DNA of 64,000 nucleotides from Terriglobia bacterium (GTDB lineage: Bacteria; Acidobacteriota; Terriglobia; JAIQFV01). Numbering within the stretch: the first letter of the stretch is position 1; each line of letters starts with the position of its first letter. The position numbers and the translations under genes were made by a program. Positions 60,399 to 64,000 of this stretch are shown here, piece by piece. The stretch spans positions 62,001-126,000 of the forward strand of contig JAQUPQ010000004.1 of NCBI GenBank assembly GCA_028716525.1, in the 5' to 3' direction. The notes beneath the pieces were generated by a model that was given only the letters and a program-made list of their open reading frames with translations, made no database searches and was not told the origin of the DNA.

Positions 60399-61775
60399 CT
60401 AGGTACCCATGCTAATTGCTTCGATGGTGCGGTCAGGCAGGATGTTGTCCCGCCCTTCCGGCTCTACAAGCAAACCCCACAAACTATTGGCCCCTGATCT
60501 TAAAATCTGGACGTGGACATACTGACCCGGCAAGGAAGCCGGTCCGTTGAAGTTCACCACGTAATTTGTGGCCGACCGGCCGCTCAGGGTGTTTTCATCC
60601 TTCACACTGCGACCGTCCACCAATACTTCCACGGTCCGACCGATCATCCTCTGAGCGAGTGTCACTTGAATTTCGTGCTGCCGATTCTGCAGGAAGGCGA
60701 GGCGGCGCGATTTTTCCTCGGCCGGAAGTGTGTCGGTGAACCCTTGGGCCGCCGTGTTCGGCCGGGGAGAATAGATGAAGGAATACATTTGTTGATAACC
60801 CACGGCCTCGACTAAACTCACTGTCTCTTCAAATTCCTTTTCGGTTTCGCCGGGGAATGCCACGATAACATCGGTGGAAATCGCTATCTCCCGTGGCGAA
60901 CGTCGGATGAATGCCACCTTGCGTAGATACTCTTCGCGGGTGTATTCGCGCCGCATGCGGGAAAGAACTGTGGAGGAACCCGACTGCACGGGTAGATGCA
61001 CGGCGTTGCACAAAGCCGGGTGGGCATCGATGGCTTCGACAATTTCAGGGACAAAGTTCTGAGGATTGGAGGTGGCAAATCGCACCCGACGGATGCCCGG
61101 AACCTCGGCGACGGCTCCCAACAGTTGCGCAAAGGTCCGTCGGCCGAGCGGGTCGCGGTAGGAATTCACATTTTGTCCGAGGAGTTGGACCTCGGTGTAA
61201 CCGGCATCGACCAGTTTCAGGACGTCTTCAAGAACTTGTTGGCTGGATCGGCTGCGCTCCGGGCCACGGGTAAAAGGCACCACACAAAACGCGCACACAT
61301 TGTTGCAGCCTTCGATGATCGTGATGTAGGCCCGATAGGGATGGAGCCGTTGGGTGATCTCGGTTTCAAAGCAATGATCGTCGTCTTGCGATGTGTCAAT
61401 GACCTGATCCAGGCCGGCTTCAACTTGGCGCACCAGATGCGGCAGATTATGGTAACTGGCCGAACCCACCACCAGGTTCACGTTGGGCGCCCGTTTGAAA
61501 AACCTGGTGCCTTCCTGCTGAGCCACACAGCCCAGAACGCCCACCTTCTTTTGCGGCGCCGTTTTGCGCAAGACCCCAAGACGCGAGAAAACCTTTTCCG
61601 CAGCTTTTTCCCGGATGCTGCAGGTGTTGAAGAAAACAAATCCGGCCTCTTCGACCGATTCCACGGGCTCATAACCGAGGGTTCTTAATGTGCCCGCCAC
61701 CTTCTCGGAGTCGTGGACGTTCATGGCACAACCGAACGTTTCGATGTAGAAGGTCTTTCTGTTCTTTGGGTTCAT
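60399..61775 (-). CDS. miaB: tRNA-2-methylthio-N6-dimethylallyladenosine synthase MiaB
   Basis: A 458-residue methylthiotransferase. N-terminal cysteines C16, C52 and C83 (TFGCAMN, NTCSIR, LGCVAQ) bind the auxiliary cluster. The radical-SAM triad is C157, C161 and C164 (GCNNVCAFC). A C-terminal TRAM segment is present (GRTVEVLVDGRSVK ... YVHVQI). It adds a methylthio group to i6A37 of tRNAs reading UNN codons. ATG 61775 is the family start; the frame extends 22 codons upstream. Confidence 0.95.
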   Translation of the reverse strand: MNPKNRKTFYIETFGCAMNVHDSEKVAGTLRTLGYEPVESVEEAGFVFFNTCSIREKAAEKVFSRLGVLRKTAPQKKVGVLGCVAQQEGTRFFKRAPNVNLVVGSASYHNLPHLVRQVEAGLDQVIDTSQDDDHCFETEITQRLHPYRAYITIIEGCNNVCAFCVVPFTRGPERSRSSQQVLEDVLKLVDAGYTEVQLLGQNVNSYRDPLGRRTFAQLLGAVAEVPGIRRVRFATSNPQNFVPEIVEAIDAHPALCNAVHLPVQSGSSTVLSRMRREYTREEYLRKVAFIRRSPREIAISTDVIVAFPGETEKEFEETVSLVEAVGYQQMYSFIYSPRPNTAAQGFTDTLPAEEKSRRLAFLQNRQHEIQVTLAQRMIGRTVEVLVDGRSVKDENTLSGRSATNYVVNFNGPASLPGQYVHVQILRSGANSLWGLLVEPEGRDNILPDRTIEAISMGT

Positions 61776-61912
61776 CGTATGTATGGTGACCTTGGCCGTG
61801 CGGCACCGGTGGAAAATCCGATCGGGGCCATGTCCGGTCACTTCTCAGCCGGTAGAGAGACAAATCACCGTTTAGGGCCTGTCGCCCTCCAAGTCCAGAG
61901 CCGTACTCTCAC

Positions 61913-63583
61913 TCAATCACGGCTCTGTTTGATCAATTCTCGCGCGTGTTCTTTGACCGCGTCGGTGATTTTAGCACCGCTCAGCATTCTTGCCAATTCG
62001 TTAATCCGGGCCGCCTCGCGCAAATACTCGATCCGGGTTACGGTGCGCCCGCGCTGTTCCACTTTTTCGACGAAATAATGATGATCGGCGAACGAAGCAA
62101 TTTGGGGCAGATGGGTGACGCACAAAATCTGGTTGTGTTGTGCCAGGCCTTTCAACTTGCGGCCCAACACTTCCGCCGTTCTTCCACCGATTCCGGAGTC
62201 GACTTCGTCGAACACCAGAGTTTTGATTTTCGAATCCGCCTGGGTGATGGTTTTGAGCGCCAACATCAACCGCGAGATCTCTCCGCCGGATGCGATTTTC
62301 GATAAGGGTTTCAATTCTTCTCCGGGATTCGGCGATAGAAGATATTCCACGGCGTCGATTCCCAGGGGGGAGAATTCGACCGCGGCCCCGCTGAATTTAA
62401 TTTTGAATCGCGTCCGTTCCATCGCCAGTTCTTGAAGTTCCCGCTCCAGACGTTTCTCAAGCGAGGAGGCGGAGCGTTGGCGTGCGGCGGACAGCGCCTC
62501 GGCCTTTTTCTTGTAGCGGGCGGTCAACTGCTCCCACTGATCCGCCAGTCGTTTCAATTCCTCGTCACGATTTTCCAGGGAGCTCAATCGTTCAACCACC
62601 TGATCATAGAACCTAAGAATATCTTCCACGGTGGAGCCGTACTTGCGTCGAAGCTTTTCAATTTCAGCCAGACGGCTTTCCACTTGCTCCAATTTTTCGG
62701 GGCGGGCATCGATCTTCTGAAGATAGGCCCGCATGCTCGCCGCCACATCTTCAACCTGAATTCGAGTGGTGCGCAGTTGATCCAGCAATACCTGCAGCTT
62801 CTCATCGATGCGAGCCATCGATTCGAGCGTTTTTTCCGCGGCCGCGACATGCTGGGCGGCGGATCCCTCCGACTCGTAGAGCAAGCCGGACACTTCGCTG
62901 GCGGTCTCATAAAGCTTTGAAGCGTTCGCCAACAAGCGATGTTCCACGTTTAGTGTTTCATCTTCCCGGGGTTGGAGCCGGGCCGCCTCGATTTCCTGCC
63001 TTTGAAAATTCAGCAGATCCAGCAAGCGATTGCGGTCGGTTTCATTTTGCTCCAGGGAGTCTTTTTTCGCGCGCAGAACCGAGATTTCTGCCGACAAACT
63101 CGACAGCTCTTCCCGGGCGCTGTCGTGCCTGGCGAAAGCATCAAGCAGGTTCAGTTGCGCCTCCGCTTCCGTGAGTGCCTGCTGCTCGTTTTGTCCATGA
63201 ATATCGACGAGCCAATGCCCCAGATTCTTGAGAGTAGCCGCTGTCGTGGGCTGCTGATTAATGAAAGCCCGGCTCTTTCCTTCCCGCGAAATTTCACGCT
63301 TCAAAATGAGCTCATGGTCTTCTACAAGCAGACCCAGGTCGTCTAAAAATTGATTCAGCTCGGGGATCTTTTGAATCTGAAAGACGCCGGAAATAGACGC
63401 CCGATCGGAACCTGTTCGTACCATCTCGGGGGAAGCTTTATTTCCCAGCAATAATCCCAAGGCATCCACTAGAATCGATTTTCCCGACCCGGTTTCGCCC
63501 GATAGAAGGTTCAAGCCGGACTGCAGGTTCAGTTCAAGCCGGTCGATCAGGGCGTAATTGGTGATGTACAAATGCTTCAACAT
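61913..63583 (-). CDS. recN: DNA repair protein RecN
   Basis: A 556-residue SMC-like ATPase in double-strand-break repair. Walker A GETGSGKS is at 29-36, followed by coiled coils. The C-terminal head has signature ASGGEISRLMLALK and Walker B TLVFDEVDSGIGG. ATG 63583 begins the conserved MLKHLYITNYALID. It stands at the head of the recN/miaB/BFN gene run on the minus strand. Confidence 0.95.
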   Translation of the reverse strand: MLKHLYITNYALIDRLELNLQSGLNLLSGETGSGKSILVDALGLLLGNKASPEMVRTGSDRASISGVFQIQKIPELNQFLDDLGLLVEDHELILKREISREGKSRAFINQQPTTAATLKNLGHWLVDIHGQNEQQALTEAEAQLNLLDAFARHDSAREELSSLSAEISVLRAKKDSLEQNETDRNRLLDLLNFQRQEIEAARLQPREDETLNVEHRLLANASKLYETASEVSGLLYESEGSAAQHVAAAEKTLESMARIDEKLQVLLDQLRTTRIQVEDVAASMRAYLQKIDARPEKLEQVESRLAEIEKLRRKYGSTVEDILRFYDQVVERLSSLENRDEELKRLADQWEQLTARYKKKAEALSAARQRSASSLEKRLERELQELAMERTRFKIKFSGAAVEFSPLGIDAVEYLLSPNPGEELKPLSKIASGGEISRLMLALKTITQADSKIKTLVFDEVDSGIGGRTAEVLGRKLKGLAQHNQILCVTHLPQIASFADHHYFVEKVEQRGRTVTRIEYLREAARINELARMLSGAKITDAVKEHARELIKQSRD

Positions 63584-63743
63584 GCTGGCAGAGTCTACCA
63601 TAAGGGAAGCGTGTGAAGTAGCGGGCCGCAAACGCGGACGAAGACGGAAAATCGCCGGAGCAAGAGAGCCCCAACCAACCTTACGAGGTCACAGTTTCGT
63701 TTGCAAATTCAAGGAGTTAGCATTCCGGCAGTGGAAAAATGCG

Positions 63744-63772
63744 TTGACCTGTCGGAAGCACTATACTAAATT
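63744..63772 (+). promoter_or_regulatory. Predicted promoter for the TolQ-like gene
   Basis: TTGACC (63744-63749), 17-bp spacer, TAAATT (63767-63772), the same -10 as the purC promoter. It lies about 60 nt before the gene and 160 nt from the divergent recN start. Confidence 0.55.
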
Positions 63773-63835
63773 GGCAGTTGAAACAACGGACCCAAACTTC
63801 AAGATGCAATCAAGCACGTGACAAGAGGAGGAACG

Positions 63836-64000
63836 TTGAGTGTCATGATTCCGTTGGGGTTGTTTTCCGCATCGTTTCTTTCGGATCGATATGTCAACAT
63901 GGTGATGCAATCGGGATGGATGGCGAAATTCGTTTTGATCATCCTGCTGTTTTTCTCGTTGCTTTCGTGGGCCATCATTTTGAAAAAATACAGTGTTTTT
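63836..64000 (+). CDS. TolQ/ExbB/MotA-family proton-channel protein, 3' end missing
   Basis: The first 55 codons only. The sequence reads as an N-terminal tail, then a membrane span (AKFVLIILLFFSLLSWAIIL) ending in KKYSVF, the usual start of TolQ and ExbB. AGGAGG lies 4 nt before TTG 63836; ATG 63845 is a less well-placed alternative. Partners such as TolR/ExbD would lie beyond the window. With the proton motive force it would drive an envelope complex (Tol-Pal or TonB). It cannot be assigned to TolQ rather than ExbB from this fragment. Confidence 0.78.
   Translation, partial: MSVMIPLGLFSASFLSDRYVNMVMQSGWMAKFVLIILLFFSLLSWAIILKKYSVF

Overview
The window is a 64 kb piece of bacterial chromosome, densely coding on both strands, with moderate GC content, no CRISPR array and no recognisable intact transposon. 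Several features suggest an acidobacterium or close relative: a VWFA protein with an abnormal metal-binding site, a RodZ-like membrane HTH protein followed by an uncharacterised acidobacterial/deltaproteobacterial-type gene, PurS/PurQ/small-PurL purine synthesis, a split glycine decarboxylase, and a M1 peptidase of unusual type. The assignment rests on gene content read by eye and is only moderately secure. Many genes start at TTG or GTG behind strong Shine-Dalgarno (SD) sequences, so several starts given here are shorter than the longest open frame.

Layout. 1-2.1 kb: end of an ECF sigma factor, its zinc-finger anti-sigma partner, then an RsbW-like kinase and a STAS antagonist. 2.2-7.3 kb (minus): NtrC-type regulator with a changed GAFTGA loop, purB, a WalJ-like metallo-hydrolase and an M16 peptidase. 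7.4-20.9 kb (plus): rlmN, rhodanese, FdhF/YdeP-like molybdoenzyme, mtaB, a MITE-like palindromic element, pgeF, an ADP-ribosylglycohydrolase relative, smc, purC, cvpA and a small Fis-type protein. lepB lies at 21 kb (minus). 22-28.5 kb (plus): sensor kinase and purS-purQ-purL-purF. 28.6-35.6 kb: TPR protein, tag, a giant secreted GH35-like enzyme, a candidate leader/attenuator, and a Leu/Glu-type dehydrogenase. 35.6-38.9 kb (minus): a small basic protein, a VWFA protein, and a two-gene bacterial microcompartment (BMC) locus. 39-41 kb (plus): RodZ-like protein plus an unknown. 41-52 kb (minus): M1 peptidase, rho, engB, lon, clpX, clpP, tig and tRNA-Leu. 52-63.6 kb (minus): small ORF, receiver-PilZ regulator, gcvPB-gcvPA-gcvH-gcvT, parB-parA, a bifunctional-nuclease family gene, miaB and recN. 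The window ends in the start of a TolQ/ExbB-like gene (plus).

How the genes work together. Purine synthesis is represented by purB, purC, purSQL and purF. PurS, PurQ and a ~780-residue PurL form the three-component FGAM synthase. tig-clpP-clpX-lon with engB and rho forms a folding, proteolysis and translation-support block headed by a tRNA gene. The four glycine cleavage genes form one transcription unit with a recognisable sigma70-type promoter. smc and parAB serve chromosome organisation. MtaB, MiaB and RlmN are three radical-SAM RNA-modifying enzymes.

The most unusual items are: the NtrC-family protein without a GAFTGA motif; the BMC satellite locus (one hexameric shell protein plus an aldehyde dehydrogenase carrying an encapsulation-like helix and an extra tail); the GH35-like protein with an altered acid/base site; the ADP-ribosylglycohydrolase relative with a depleted metal site; the MITE-like element that supplies the upstream part of the pgeF frame; and the promoter-leader-hairpin arrangement before the dehydrogenase gene. 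I did not find a clearly new multi-gene defence or mobile system.
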